A stretch of 64,000 nt of DNA from Paractinoplanes ovalisporus. GTDB lineage: Bacteria; Actinomycetota; Actinomycetes; Mycobacteriales; Micromonosporaceae. Both the position numbers and the translations under genes were made by a program. The DNA lies in contig NZ_JAENHP010000004.1 in the NCBI RefSeq assembly GCF_016834655.1, positions 124,001 to 188,000 of the forward strand, in the 5' to 3' direction. Below are positions 1 through 9,115 of the stretch, piece after piece (position 1 is the first letter of the stretch; each line of letters starts with the position of its first letter). The notes beneath the pieces were generated by a model. It was not told the origin of the DNA. It was given only the letters and a program-made list of their open reading frames with translations, and did not search any database.

Positions 1-55
1 GAATGTCCGTCGGCGGCGTGTAGACCTTCTTCTTGCGGACCTGAGACTTCGGCAC
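1..55 (-). CDS. crgA: Cell division protein CrgA, N-terminal fragment
   Basis: Only the first 18 codons lie in the window; the gene runs off the left edge. Read on the minus strand from the GTG at 53-55 the product begins MPKSQVRKKKVYTPP, the basic N-terminus typical of CrgA, a small two-helix membrane protein of the actinobacterial divisome that helps recruit FtsI to the septum. A good ribosome site (AGGAGAG) sits 4 bases before the GTG, which fixes the start. It is divergent from the DUF881/sortase/trpG operon, as in mycobacteria, where crgA lies beside the DUF881 gene and trpG. Identification rests on the N-terminus plus synteny. Confidence 0.85.
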   Translation of the reverse strand, partial: MPKSQVRKKKVYTPPTDI

Positions 56-199
56 GGTGCTCTCCTGAAGGGCAACAAGTGGTGAACAACCCCACCGCTG
101 AGCGGCTCCGGAGACCCCGAATGCTGCCCGTGGCGATTAATGTTCGACAGCTAGCGTAGTCAAGGGGACGCGAAACCAGGCACCCGGCGGGCGAGGAAA

Positions 200-1048
200 A
201 TGTCCGGAGCGGCTATTTCGGGGGGAAACGAGGACGTGGAATACACCACCGGCACGCCCTCGTGGCGTCTTGTCGTGCGCCGCGCGTGGCGTGGTCTGCG
301 ACCCGGACGCCCTGTTCAGCGCATGCGCGGCTGGGCGATCGGATCTCCATTGATCTTCCTCGCGGCCGGTCTGCTCTTCACCACCTCGGCGACCACGGCC
401 GACGGCACGGCTCTGCGCGACGACCGGCGGCCTCAGCTCACCCAGCTGATCGAGGACAAGCGCGAGCGCCTCGTGGCCCGCGAGCAGACGGCCGCCGACC
501 TGCGTGCGGCCGTCGACCAGGACACGGCCAACCTCGCCAAGGTGGACGGCCCGGTCGGGGCGGCCCGCACGAACGCCGAACGGCTGCGGGCGCCGGCCGG
601 CTTCACCGCGCTGCAGGGCCCCGGCCTGACCGTAAGCCTCGACGACTCGTCACGCCGCAGCAACGACTTCGTGGCCGCCAACGCCCCCGACAACGACGAC
701 CTTGTCGTCCACCAGGGTGACGTCCAGGCGGTGGTGAATGCCCTCTGGGCTGGTGGGGCCGAGGCAATGTCGATCATGGATGTCCGCGTGATCTCGACCA
801 GCGCTGTACGCTGTGTCGGCAACACGCTGCTTCTTCACGGCCAGGTCTTCTCGCCGCCGTTCAAGATCACGGCTATCGGCGAACCCACAGCGATGCATCG
901 CGCGTTGGAGTCCGCGGAAGGAGTCCGGCAGTTCCGCGACGCGGTTGCTGACTTCGGCCTCGGTTATACGGAAACCGTCGAGAGGAACGTGACAGTGCGG
1001 GCGTACGACGGGTCGAGTGACCTCCGGTCCGCGCGGGTAGCCGGCTGA
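200..1048 (+). CDS. DUF881 family membrane-anchored protein
   Basis: A 282-residue protein with one membrane helix (about residues 47-65, [12 protein letters not shown]) after a basic N-terminus, a coiled-coil-like stretch (about 75-120) and an extracytoplasmic DUF881 domain ending in the typical GYTETVE segment. The biochemical role of DUF881 proteins is not known, but they sit next to crgA and trpG in many actinobacteria. The ATG at 200 has GAGGAAA just before it; a GTG at 236 is an alternative start. Its TGA overlaps the ATG of the sortase gene (TGATG), so the two are translationally coupled. The family call is secure; function is unknown. Confidence 0.85.
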   Translation: MSGAAISGGNEDVEYTTGTPSWRLVVRRAWRGLRPGRPVQRMRGWAIGSPLIFLAAGLLFTTSATTADGTALRDDRRPQLTQLIEDKRERLVAREQTAADLRAAVDQDTANLAKVDGPVGAARTNAERLRAPAGFTALQGPGLTVSLDDSSRRSNDFVAANAPDNDDLVVHQGDVQAVVNALWAGGAEAMSIMDVRVISTSAVRCVGNTLLLHGQVFSPPFKITAIGEPTAMHRALESAEGVRQFRDAVADFGLGYTETVERNVTVRAYDGSSDLRSARVAG

Positions 1049-3438
1049 TGGCCGACAATCCGCCCGCGGGGGCCGGATCGGGGCGTCACCGCGCACCCGA
1101 CGCCGACGCCCAGACGGCGTACATCCCCCGCATCACCGATGCGTCGCCCGACGGCGTGCCCGGCGGTCCGCTGGCCCCGCAGATCGGCCTCGGTGGCCGG
1201 CCCGAGGCGCCGCGGCCGGCCCCGCCGACGCTGCCGCCCCCGCCTGCCTCGGCCGACACCGCCGTGCTGCACACCGACGAGGAGATCCAGCAGCGGATCG
1301 CCGCCGCCGGCGGTTCCCTGGGCGCCGCCGCGCGTGCCCTCCGCCCCGCCACCACGGAGCAGCCCGCCCGTCCCGCGCGGTCGGATTTCGACTTCTTCGC
1401 CGGGGGCGAGCAGCCGCGGGCCACCGGCACGCCCTCGGCGCCCCGAGCCACCGGCGCGGTCTCACCACCTCCGACCGGCATGCCCGCCGGCGCGGCCACG
1501 CCTCCTTTTCCGGCCGGCATGGCGTCCGCGCCGAACCCGACCGGCTCGCCACGACGGCGTGAGACCGGTTGGGCCCACGAGCACGGCGTGCCGGTGAACG
1601 GGCCTCAGTTCACCGATTCGTACGACGGTCCGCCCGCACGCGGCGGCGCCGAACCCGCTCAGGCCGCCCGTGTGCCCTTCGGCGGTGTCGGGGCCTCCGG
1701 TGGCACCGCCGACCCGTCCCCGCCCGCTGACGGCCGCTACGGCGGTGGTGGGGGTGCCACAGACTCCGCTTATGGCCGGGGCGCGCAGCCCAGCAACGCC
1801 TTCTTCGGCGGTGGCGGTCAGGGCAGCGGCGCCTTCCCGGTCGACCAGCAGTCCGGCTCGCGCGGCAACAGCGAGCAGGCCGCGGGCTCGTCCTACGGCA
1901 GCCCCCAAGCCCCGAACGACCCGTTCAACGGCCGGCCCGCTTCCGGCAGCCCCTTCAACGGCCACCCAGGCTCCCCCGCAGCCGCCAACGGTCACCCCGC
2001 CTCGCCCTCCTCCTTCGGCGGCCACCCGGCCTCGCCGGAGCACGACGGCTTCTCCGGGGCGGGCCGGCAGCGCAGCGGCGGCTGGGACAGCGTGGGCTCC
2101 TCCGGTGAGCGTCCGGGCCGCGACGGTGGCTTCGACGGTTCGCGGGGTGGGCCGGGCGCGGCCGACGCCCGTACGGGAGCAAACGGCTTTTCCCCCGCTC
2201 GGCCCGAGCCGCCCTTCCCCGGAGTGCCGCAGGGTGGTTCCGGCTTCGGCAACGGCGAGCCCCAGGGCCTGCGCCCGCCCGTTCCGCCCGCCACGGCCGG
2301 CCACAACTCAGGCGGCTATCCGACCGGCGGGTCCGGCCTTGCCGACCAGGGCTTCAACGTTCCGGTCAACCCGGGCCCAGCCGTCCGCTCCGGCACCAGC
2401 GTGCCGCGCGACCCGGGCGAGACCGCGGTGATCCGTACGTCGGACGCACCGACCGGCCTGCTCCCCGCGATGAAGCGCCCCGACGAGCAGCTACCCCCGA
2501 TCAAGGAACCCACCGCGCTCCTCTCCGCGGTACCGGGCGTCGCCGCACAGGCCGCGAAGGCGAACGCCGAGCCCGACGCCGTCCTTGGCGCCGCCTCGGT
2601 CTCCCCCGCCGGCCCGGGCGGTCCGAGGCCCCCGGCAGAGGAAGAGCCCGTGCAGGAAGCACCGAAACGCGGCGAGAAGGTCGTCAAGCTGCGGCCGGAA
2701 CAGACCGGCGAGGGTTACAAGAGCGTCTACTCCGAGATGACCCGGCCGACCCTGGGCTCGCGCATCCGCGCCGGCATCCGGGTGTCGGGCGAGCTGATGA
2801 TCACCTTCGGCCTGATCGTGCTGCTGTTCGCGGGCTACGAGGTGTTCGGCAACTCGGCCAAGGTCCAGGACGAGCAGAACGCCCTGAACAGCGAGCTCGA
2901 CGAGGTGTGGAACGACCCGACCGTGGGCCCGACCCCGTCGGCCGCCACCAAGGCCCCGGCCGCGCCCGGGTCCAACCTGGTCGGCCGGCTCTACATCCCG
3001 AAGCTCGACAAGGAGTGGGTGGTCGTCGACGGCGTGCAGCCCGACGACATCCGCTACGCCCCCGGTCACTATCCCGACTCGGCCAAGCCGGGCGGGGTCG
3101 GCAACTTCTCGGTGGCCGGTCACCGGATCAAGAAGATCTTCTGGCGGCTCGACGAGCTCAAGGACGGCGACGTCATCGGCGTCGAGACCCGCACCAACTG
3201 GTATGTCTACAAGGTCTATCAGCAGCAGGTCGTCAAGCCGAGCGCGGTCGAGGTGGTCGCGCCCGTGCCCGGCAAGCCCAAGGCCAAGCCGACACAGTCG
3301 CTGCTCACGCTGACCACCTGCAACCCGAAGTACAACAACTACGAGCGGCTGATCATCCACGCCGAGCTCGTCTCGACCGCGAAGCGCGACCAGGCCCTGC
3401 CCAACGCCGGCATGCCGGCCGAGATCAAGGGGGCGTGA
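1048..3438 (+). CDS. Class E sortase with very long disordered N-terminal region
   Basis: A 796-residue protein. Residues 1 to about 560 are low-complexity Gly/Pro/Ser-rich sequence with many GHPxSP-like short repeats. A membrane helix follows (about 577-596, [19 protein letters not shown]), then a C-terminal sortase domain (about 640-785). The catalytic set is visible: His692 in VAGHR, Cys758 in TLTTCNP and Arg767 in YERLIIH. Sortases transfer surface proteins carrying an LPxTG- or LAxTG-type signal to the cell wall. Class E enzymes are usually 200-400 residues, so the extension is unusual; it would lie on the cytoplasmic side. The gene is coupled to the DUF881 gene and followed 4 bases later by a small membrane protein. 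Confidence 0.9.
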   Translation: MADNPPAGAGSGRHRAPDADAQTAYIPRITDASPDGVPGGPLAPQIGLGGRPEAPRPAPPTLPPPPASADTAVLHTDEEIQQRIAAAGGSLGAAARALRPATTEQPARPARSDFDFFAGGEQPRATGTPSAPRATGAVSPPPTGMPAGAATPPFPAGMASAPNPTGSPRRRETGWAHEHGVPVNGPQFTDSYDGPPARGGAEPAQAARVPFGGVGASGGTADPSPPADGRYGGGGGATDSAYGRGAQPSNAFFGGGGQGSGAFPVDQQSGSRGNSEQAAGSSYGSPQAPNDPFNGRPASGSPFNGHPGSPAAANGHPASPSSFGGHPASPEHDGFSGAGRQRSGGWDSVGSSGERPGRDGGFDGSRGGPGAADARTGANGFSPARPEPPFPGVPQGGSGFGNGEPQGLRPPVPPATAGHNSGGYPTGGSGLADQGFNVPVNPGPAVRSGTSVPRDPGETAVIRTSDAPTGLLPAMKRPDEQLPPIKEPTALLSAVPGVAAQAAKANAEPDAVLGAASVSPAGPGGPRPPAEEEPVQEAPKRGEKVVKLRPEQTGEGYKSVYSEMTRPTLGSRIRAGIRVSGELMITFGLIVLLFAGYEVFGNSAKVQDEQNALNSELDEVWNDPTVGPTPSAATKAPAAPGSNLVGRLYIPKLDKEWVVVDGVQPDDIRYAPGHYPDSAKPGGVGNFSVAGHRIKKIFWRLDELKDGDVIGVETRTNWYVYKVYQQQVVKPSAVEVVAPVPGKPKAKPTQSLLTLTTCNPKYNNYERLIIHAELVSTAKRDQALPNAGMPAEIKGA

Positions 3439-3442
3439 CGCG

Positions 3443-3751
3443 ATGTACGGCTGGATCTGGCGCAAGCTCCCGGGCGGGGTCTGGGGCAAGACCCTGGGCT
3501 CGCTCGGGATGATCGCCGCCACCACCGCGCTGCTCTGGTACGTCGTCTTCCCCTGGGCCACGCCGCTGCTGCCGTTCGACGACGTGCAGGTGGGCACCGG
3601 CACCGAACAGCAGGGGCCGGACGGTGGGAACGCCGACATCACCAGCACGGACAACCCCGACCACGGTCCGGACGACATCCCGTACAGCACCGAGTCGAAC
3701 CAACCACATCCCTCCGAGGCCACCGGCGGCGGCCAGATCCCGGGTGATTGA
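3443..3751 (+). CDS. Small single-pass membrane protein in the sortase operon
   Basis: A 102-residue protein with an N-terminal membrane helix (about residues 15-37, LGMIAATTALLWYVVFPW) and a hydrophilic acidic tail rich in Gly, Asp, Ser and Pro, predicted outside. No enzyme motif is seen. The start lies 4 bases after the sortase stop and its TGA is one base from the GTG of trpG, so all four genes form one operon. Similar small membrane proteins sit at this position in related genomes by my recollection. It could act with the sortase, but nothing in the sequence proves that. Confidence 0.75.
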   Translation: MYGWIWRKLPGGVWGKTLGSLGMIAATTALLWYVVFPWATPLLPFDDVQVGTGTEQQGPDGGNADITSTDNPDHGPDDIPYSTESNQPHPSEATGGGQIPGD

Positions 3752-3752
3752 C

Positions 3753-4403
3753 GTGCGCATTCTGGTCATCGACAACTACGACTCGTTCGTCTTCAACCTG
3801 GTGCAATATCTGGGTCAGCTGGGCGCCGAGTGCGAGGTGCGTCGCAACGACGAGATCTCGGTGGCCGACGTCGGCACGTTCGGCGCAGCCGGCATCTTGT
3901 TGTCGCCCGGCCCGGGCTCGCCCGAGCGCGCCGGCATCATGATGGACGTGATCAAGGCGTACGCCGGGAAGGTTCCGATGTTCGGGGTCTGCCTCGGCCA
4001 TCAGGCGATCGGGGCCGCGTTCGGGGCGACCGTGACCCGCGCGCCGGAGCTGCTGCACGGCAAGACCTCCGAGGTGCACCACACGGGCGCCGGAGTTCTG
4101 GCCGGCCTGCCCGACCCGTTCACCGCCACCCGCTACCACTCCCTGGCGGTGCTGCCCGAGACGCTGCCGGCCGAGATCGAGGTCACCGGCCGCACCGGGT
4201 CGGGCGTGGTGATGGCGATGCGTCACCGCGAGCTGGCGATCGAGGGTGTGCAGTTCCACCCCGAGTCGGTGCTCACCGAGGGCGGCCACACCATGCTCGC
4301 CAACTGGCTCGCCTCCTGCGGTCTGCCGTCGGCCCTCGAGAAGGCGCCCGCGCTGGCCGCCGAGGTCGAGTCGCGGCGACGCTCGGCCTTCGCCACCGCC
4401 TGA
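3753..4403 (+). CDS. trpG: Class I glutamine amidotransferase, anthranilate/aminodeoxychorismate synthase component II
   Basis: A 216-residue glutamine amidotransferase that supplies ammonia to chorismate in tryptophan or p-aminobenzoate synthesis. It starts RILVIDNYDSFVFNLVQYL and has the oxyanion loop SPGPGSPE, the nucleophile Cys80 in FGVCLGHQ and the His-Glu pair in VQFHPES. The GTG at 3753 is chosen because it gives the canonical N-terminus; reading further upstream adds unrelated residues out of the small membrane protein gene. This trpG/pabA copy beside pknB is conserved in actinobacteria (Rv0013 in M. tuberculosis), where no synthase component I gene is adjacent. Sequence alone does not separate TrpG from PabA. 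Confidence 0.9.
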   Translation: MRILVIDNYDSFVFNLVQYLGQLGAECEVRRNDEISVADVGTFGAAGILLSPGPGSPERAGIMMDVIKAYAGKVPMFGVCLGHQAIGAAFGATVTRAPELLHGKTSEVHHTGAGVLAGLPDPFTATRYHSLAVLPETLPAEIEVTGRTGSGVVMAMRHRELAIEGVQFHPESVLTEGGHTMLANWLASCGLPSALEKAPALAAEVESRRRSAFATA

Positions 4404-4416
4404 CCGTCAAGAAGAA

Positions 4417-4450
4417 ACGGCCGCCTCCCGAGCAGTTCGGGGGCGGCCGT
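4417..4450. terminator. Strong hairpin between convergent trpG and pknB
   Basis: ACGGCCGCC at 4417 pairs with GGCGGCCGT ending at 4450, with further pairs inside the loop-proximal part. It sits in the 58-bp gap between two convergent operons and can serve both. Confidence 0.8.
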
Positions 4451-4461
4451 CTCCGTGTGGA

Positions 4462-6291
4462 TCAGTCTCGGCGGTAGGCGCCGATCGCGTTGCCGATCAG
4501 ACCGTTGGTGCCCGTGCCGCCGCCGTTGCCGGTGCCCGGCGTCTCGGTCTCGTCCGGGTTGGGTGTGGTCTCGTTCGGGTCGGGCGCGCTGATCACGGTG
4601 ATCGTGACGTCGTCGCCCTTCTCGGCCGTCGTGTTCGCGGCCGGGTTCTGCGCGACGACCGTGCCCGGCTCGCCCTCGCCCGGCTGGTCGACGATGTTGA
4701 CGTTGAACTGGCCGGCATTTTCGAGGGCGCCCTGGGCGGCACCCTGCGACTTGCCCACCACGTCGGGCACCTTGACCAGCCGGCCGTTGGAGACCTCGAT
4801 GGTGATCGTCTCGCCCGGGTCGACCTCGCGGCCGGCCTTGCTGACCTTGGTGACGATGCCGACCGGCTGGAGGCTGTCGACCTCCTTGGGGTTGACCTTG
4901 AGGCCGATCCGCTTGAGGGCGTCGGTGGCGGCGTCCTTGGTCGAGCCGACCAGGTTGTCGGGCACCTCGACCTGCTGCGGCTTCTGGCACAGCTGATAGC
5001 TGACCTGCTGGTCGGCGCTGACCGTGGCGCCCTTGGCCGGGGTCTGCTTGACGACCGTGCCGTCGCAGTCGGCGTCATAGGTCGGCGACTGCGGCTCGGA
5101 GTTCTGGATGCCGGCCTTCTGGAGCGCGGCCAGCGCCTCGGCGTCGCTGAGACCCTGCAGATCGGGCATCGTGTACGTCACCGGGGCCGACGGCGTGTTG
5201 TCGGCCGTGTTGTTGTTGGTCTTGTCGCGGTCCATCGCGAGCGCGACACCCAGCACGACCACCACCAGCACACCGAGGGCGGCCAGGGCGGCCCACACCC
5301 ACGACGACGACCGGCGTTCCGGCGGCCGCGGCCCGCCCGCGACCGGGCGCTGCATGGTGGTGGCGGCCTGGGGCTGCCACTGCCGCGGCGAGCCTTGCAT
5401 GGCCATGGTCTCGGCCTCGGACATCACCGGGGTGGCCAGCACCGGGCGACCGGCGACGGCCCGCAGCGCGTCGGCCCGCATCTCCTGCGCGCTCTGGTAA
5501 CGGTTCATCGGGTTCTTGGCCAGGGCCTTGAGCACGATGGCGTCGACGTCGGGCGGCACGTCGTGGTTGATGTCGCTGGGCGCCTTGGGCTCTTCGCGCA
5601 CGTGCTGGTAGGCGACGCTGACCGGGCTGTCGCCGACGAACGGCGGGTGGCCGACCAGCAGCTCGAAGAGCACACAGCCGGCGGCGTACACATCGGACCG
5701 GGCGTCGACCGACTCGCCGCGGGCCTGCTCGGGCGAGAGGTATTGCGCCGTGCCGATGACCGCGCTGGTCTGCGTCATGGTGGTGGCGCCGCTGGCCAGG
5801 GCCCGGGCGATGCCGAAGTCCATGACCTTGACCTGGCCGTTCTGCGTGATCATCACGTTGCCGGGCTTGATGTCCCGGTGGATGATCCCGTGGCGGTGGC
5901 TGAACTCCAGCGCCGCGCAGATGTCGGCGATCATCTCGAGGGCCCGGCGGGTCGGGATCCGCTGTTCCTGGGCCAGCACTTCCTTGAGGGTCCGCCCGTT
6001 GACGAACTCCATGACGATGAACGGCAGCTTCTCGCCGGTCGAGGAGATCTCTTCGCCGGTGTCGTAGACGGCGACGATCGCGGGGTGGTTCAGGGCGGCC
6101 GAGTTCTGCGCCTCGCGCCGGAACCTCTCCTGGAACGTCGCGTCGCGGGCCAGGTCGGTGCGCAACATCTTGATCGCCACGTCACGGCCGAGCCGGAGGT
6201 CGCGTCCGCGGTGCACCTCGGCCATGCCGCCGTAGCCCAGGAGCTCGCCGACCTGATACCTGCCACCGAGCAGGCGGGCCTGCGCCGTCAT
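4462..6291 (-). CDS. pknB: Serine/threonine protein kinase PknB with extracellular PASTA domains
   Basis: A 609-residue transmembrane kinase controlling cell-wall synthesis and division. The kinase domain spans about 11-275: Lys41 in VAIKML, catalytic Asp140 in HRDIKPGN, DFG at 158-160, and activation-loop Thr171 and Thr173, equivalent to the PknB autophosphorylation pair. A Pro-rich linker leads to the membrane helix (about 331-353), then three PASTA domains opening near TYTMPDLQG, VEVPDNLVG and VKVPDVVG; the M. tuberculosis protein has four. PASTA domains bind muropeptides. The ATG overlaps the pknA stop (ATGA), and this is the last gene of the fhaA-to-pknB operon. Asn-, Thr- and Gly-rich residues form the tail. 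Confidence 0.97.
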   Translation of the reverse strand: MTAQARLLGGRYQVGELLGYGGMAEVHRGRDLRLGRDVAIKMLRTDLARDATFQERFRREAQNSAALNHPAIVAVYDTGEEISSTGEKLPFIVMEFVNGRTLKEVLAQEQRIPTRRALEMIADICAALEFSHRHGIIHRDIKPGNVMITQNGQVKVMDFGIARALASGATTMTQTSAVIGTAQYLSPEQARGESVDARSDVYAAGCVLFELLVGHPPFVGDSPVSVAYQHVREEPKAPSDINHDVPPDVDAIVLKALAKNPMNRYQSAQEMRADALRAVAGRPVLATPVMSEAETMAMQGSPRQWQPQAATTMQRPVAGGPRPPERRSSSWVWAALAALGVLVVVVLGVALAMDRDKTNNNTADNTPSAPVTYTMPDLQGLSDAEALAALQKAGIQNSEPQSPTYDADCDGTVVKQTPAKGATVSADQQVSYQLCQKPQQVEVPDNLVGSTKDAATDALKRIGLKVNPKEVDSLQPVGIVTKVSKAGREVDPGETITIEVSNGRLVKVPDVVGKSQGAAQGALENAGQFNVNIVDQPGEGEPGTVVAQNPAANTTAEKGDDVTITVISAPDPNETTPNPDETETPGTGNGGGTGTNGLIGNAIGAYRRD

Positions 6292-7616
6292 AGCGTCTGT
6301 CGTCCTTCGTTAGCTCTGATCCAGCCGGGATTCGCGCCCGCCTGTGTAGTTAGACGGTATGACGCCACCGTTGGATCCCCTCCGGTGACGCCCGTGTTTC
6401 CGGTGCCCATTGCGTTCTGCTGGTTGTAGAGGAACGAGATCACGCCGGCACAGAGCAGGACCAACAGAGCGAGAACCACGGCCAGCACGATCAGCACCTG
6501 CCGCCCGCCGGAGCTCTCCGGCTTGGTGGCCTGTGCCGGACGGGCCGGCTGTGGTTGGTACGGCTGACGGTAGGGCTGCGGTTGAACGGGTGGCCCGGAC
6601 GGTACCGAAGCGGCACCGCGCGCGCCCGAGACCGGGCGGGGAACCGGAGGGTACGGCGGACGGGCCGCACCCGCGATCGGCGAGCCGGGCATGGGGGCGC
6701 CGCTCGACGGGCCGCCGCTCTGGGGGCGGGCCGGAGCCGGGCTGACCGGGCCGGACGGGCGCGCGGGTGATCCGGTCGGCGCCGCCTGGGCCGGGTTGGC
6801 CAGGGACGCGGCGGCCTGCCGGGCGACGGCGGCCAGCGCGGAGGCCGAGGGCCAGCGGGCGTTCGGGTCTTTGGCCAGGGCCCGGTCGACGATCGCGCGC
6901 ACCTGCGGCGGGATGTCGCCCGGCAGCGGCCGCGGCGTCTCCCGCACGTGCTTCATCGCGATCTCCATGGGCGTCGCGCCGTCGAACGGCCGATGCCCGG
7001 AGAGGCACTGGTAGGCGACGACGCCGAGCGCGTACACGTCGGATGCGGGCGTCGCGACGGCGCCCGAGGCCTGCTCGGGGGAGATGTAGGACGCGGTGCC
7101 GAGCACCGAGCCGGCCACGGTGAGCTGGCCCACCAGCGCCGAGCGGGCGATGCCGAAGTCGGTGAGGACGAGCGTGCCGTTGGGGCGGACGAGGAGGTTG
7201 CCGGGCTTCACGTCGCGGTGCACGATGCCGTTCGCGTGGGCGGCCTGCAGCGCGTCGGCGGCCTGGGCGATCAGCGCCATCGTGCGGGCCGGGGTCAGCC
7301 GGCCGACCCGGCTCAGCGTGCGCGACAGCGCGTCGCCCTCGACGTATTCCATGACGAGGAACGCGAGTTGCTGGTCGCTGCCGTAGTCGTAGACGTCGAC
7401 CACGCCGGGGTGGTTGATCGTGGCCATGGTGCGGGCCTCGCCCCGGAACCGCTCGGCGAAGCCGGGCTCGTCGAGCAGGGCGGGCAGCAGGATCTTGACG
7501 GCAACCGTCCGGCCCAGCACCTCGTCGGTGCCGCGCCAGACATCACCCATCCCGCCACCGGCGATCCGCTCGTCGAGAACGTACCGGCCGCCGAGGGTCA
7601 CCCCAGGGCTGATCAT
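6288..7616 (-). CDS. pknA: Serine/threonine protein kinase PknA
   Basis: A 442-residue kinase. The kinase domain spans about 10-270, with Lys41 in VAVKIL, Asp135 in VHRDVKPGN and DFG at 153-155. A long Pro/Ala/Gly-rich juxtamembrane linker (about 275-370) leads to one membrane helix (VLIVLAVVLALLVLLCAGVI), followed by only about 50 outside residues and no PASTA domain. PknA works with PknB in phosphorylating division and envelope proteins. The ATG at 7616 lies 2 bases after the pbpA stop, and the pknA stop overlaps the pknB start. The kinase call is certain; the name rests on position and on the lack of PASTA domains. Confidence 0.95.
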   Translation of the reverse strand: MISPGVTLGGRYVLDERIAGGGMGDVWRGTDEVLGRTVAVKILLPALLDEPGFAERFRGEARTMATINHPGVVDVYDYGSDQQLAFLVMEYVEGDALSRTLSRVGRLTPARTMALIAQAADALQAAHANGIVHRDVKPGNLLVRPNGTLVLTDFGIARSALVGQLTVAGSVLGTASYISPEQASGAVATPASDVYALGVVAYQCLSGHRPFDGATPMEIAMKHVRETPRPLPGDIPPQVRAIVDRALAKDPNARWPSASALAAVARQAAASLANPAQAAPTGSPARPSGPVSPAPARPQSGGPSSGAPMPGSPIAGAARPPYPPVPRPVSGARGAASVPSGPPVQPQPYRQPYQPQPARPAQATKPESSGGRQVLIVLAVVLALLVLLCAGVISFLYNQQNAMGTGNTGVTGGDPTVASYRLTTQAGANPGWIRANEGRQTL

Positions 7617-7618
7617 GC

Positions 7619-9115
7619 TCAGTCCCCTCCCTGACCTGCCGCGGCCTTCATGATGAGCCCGGCGATCCGGGCTGCCTCGGCGCTGGCGTGGCCACCGGGC
7701 ACGTTCTCAAGCATGACGCACACGGCCGAGACCGCCTCGCCCTTGTCGTTGAAGGCGAACCCGACGAACCAGCCGTGCGGGTCGGCGCCCTCGGCGTTCT
7801 GGGCCGTTCCGGTCTTGCCGCCGACCTCCATGCCGTCGATGCGGGCCCGCTTGCCGGTGCCGTTCTCGACGACGCTGACCATCATGTCCTTCAGGTCGGA
7901 GGCGACCTGGCCGTTGATCGGCGTGCGGAGCGTCTTCGGGTCAGCCGTGTAGATCGTGCGGAGATCGGGGCTGGTGAGCTTCTGCACCAGGTAGGGGCGC
8001 ATCTGCTTGCCGCCGTTGGCCACCGTGGCGGCGATCAGGGCACCCTGTAGCGGGGTCATCCGGACGTCGCGCTGACCGAGCGACGACTGGGCCAGCGCGC
8101 CCTTGTCGACGCTGCCGTCCGGGTTGGCGATCTTGCCGGTGTCGCTCATCGCGACCGGCAGGCCGCTGCCCTCGAGGTCGCCGACGGTCAGCTGGTCGTC
8201 CTCGAAGCCGAACGCCTTGGCCGTCGCGAGCACCTTGTCGCGGCCGAGGGTCACGCCGAGCCGGGCGTAGCCGGTGTTGCAGCTCGTGGTCAGCGCGGCC
8301 TTCAGATCGATCTGGCTACCAGGGCAAACTTCGTCCTCGGAGTTGCGGATGACCGCGCCGCTCTCGCGGTACTCGCGCCCCGCCTCGATCTCGGTCTCAG
8401 TTGTATAACCGTTTTGGAGGGCGGCCGCCGAGATGATCACCTTGAAGACCGAACCGGGCGGCTTGGTCTCGGCCGTCGAACGGTTGAGCAGCGGCTGATC
8501 CGGGTTCTTGTTGAGCTTGTTGTACGCCGCCGCGGCCGCCTTCTCGTCGTGGCTGACCAGCGGGTTCGGGTCGAAGCTGGGCATCGACACCATGGCCTGC
8601 ACGGCGCCCGTCTGCGGGTCGATCGCGATCGCCGCGCCCTTGTCGACGCCGCGCTCGTTGTCGTTCAGCTCTTTCCAGGCGGTTTCCTGCGCCTTGGTGT
8701 TGAGCGTCAGCAGCACGTTGCCGCCACCGGTGTTGTTGCCGGTGAACATGTCCTTCACCCGGTCGGCGAAGAGCTTGTCGCTCTCGCCGGACAGGAAGTC
8801 GTTCTCCGCGTTCTCGATCCCGGTCGCGGCCAGGCCGACCGGCCGGTAGCCGAGGACGGGCGCGTAGACCTCCTTGCGCGGGTAGACGCGCAGGTATTTC
8901 AGGGCGTCGTCGGTGACCTTGTTGGTCGCCACGCCCTGACCGCCGGCCTCGATGATGCCGCGGGGCCGTTCGTATTGCGCGACCACGACCCGGCGGTTGT
9001 AGTCGTTGGTGCGATAGTCGTCGGCCTTGTAAGCCTGGACCCAGTTGAGGTTCGCGAAGAGCAGGCCGAACAGAACGAGGATGACCACGCCGGCCCGTCG
9101 AAGGGGTGCGTTCAC
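7619..9115 (-). CDS. pbpA: Penicillin-binding protein PbpA (class B transpeptidase)
   Basis: A 498-residue D,D-transpeptidase that cross-links peptidoglycan outside the cell. An N-terminal signal anchor (VVILVLFGLLFANL) precedes the pedestal and the transpeptidase domain, with the three active-site motifs SVFK (Ser222, Lys225), SCN (278-280) and KTG (434-436). It starts ATGAAC, overlapping the stop of rodA by 4 bp, the usual pairing of a class B PBP with its SEDS glycosyltransferase. The C-terminus ends shortly after the transpeptidase fold with no PASTA domain. It belongs to the mycobacterial PbpA type, needed for septum completion and cell length. Confidence 0.96.
   Translation of the reverse strand: MNAPLRRAGVVILVLFGLLFANLNWVQAYKADDYRTNDYNRRVVVAQYERPRGIIEAGGQGVATNKVTDDALKYLRVYPRKEVYAPVLGYRPVGLAATGIENAENDFLSGESDKLFADRVKDMFTGNNTGGGNVLLTLNTKAQETAWKELNDNERGVDKGAAIAIDPQTGAVQAMVSMPSFDPNPLVSHDEKAAAAAYNKLNKNPDQPLLNRSTAETKPPGSVFKVIISAAALQNGYTTETEIEAGREYRESGAVIRNSEDEVCPGSQIDLKAALTTSCNTGYARLGVTLGRDKVLATAKAFGFEDDQLTVGDLEGSGLPVAMSDTGKIANPDGSVDKGALAQSSLGQRDVRMTPLQGALIAATVANGGKQMRPYLVQKLTSPDLRTIYTADPKTLRTPINGQVASDLKDMMVSVVENGTGKRARIDGMEVGGKTGTAQNAEGADPHGWFVGFAFNDKGEAVSAVCVMLENVPGGHASAEAARIAGLIMKAAAGQGGD

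Noticed and set aside
4246..6429. Long rightward open frame opposite pknB
   Set aside because: It mirrors the kinase gene on the other strand; its product is repetitive Arg/Gly/Val sequence typical of GC-rich antisense frames, with no ribosome site.
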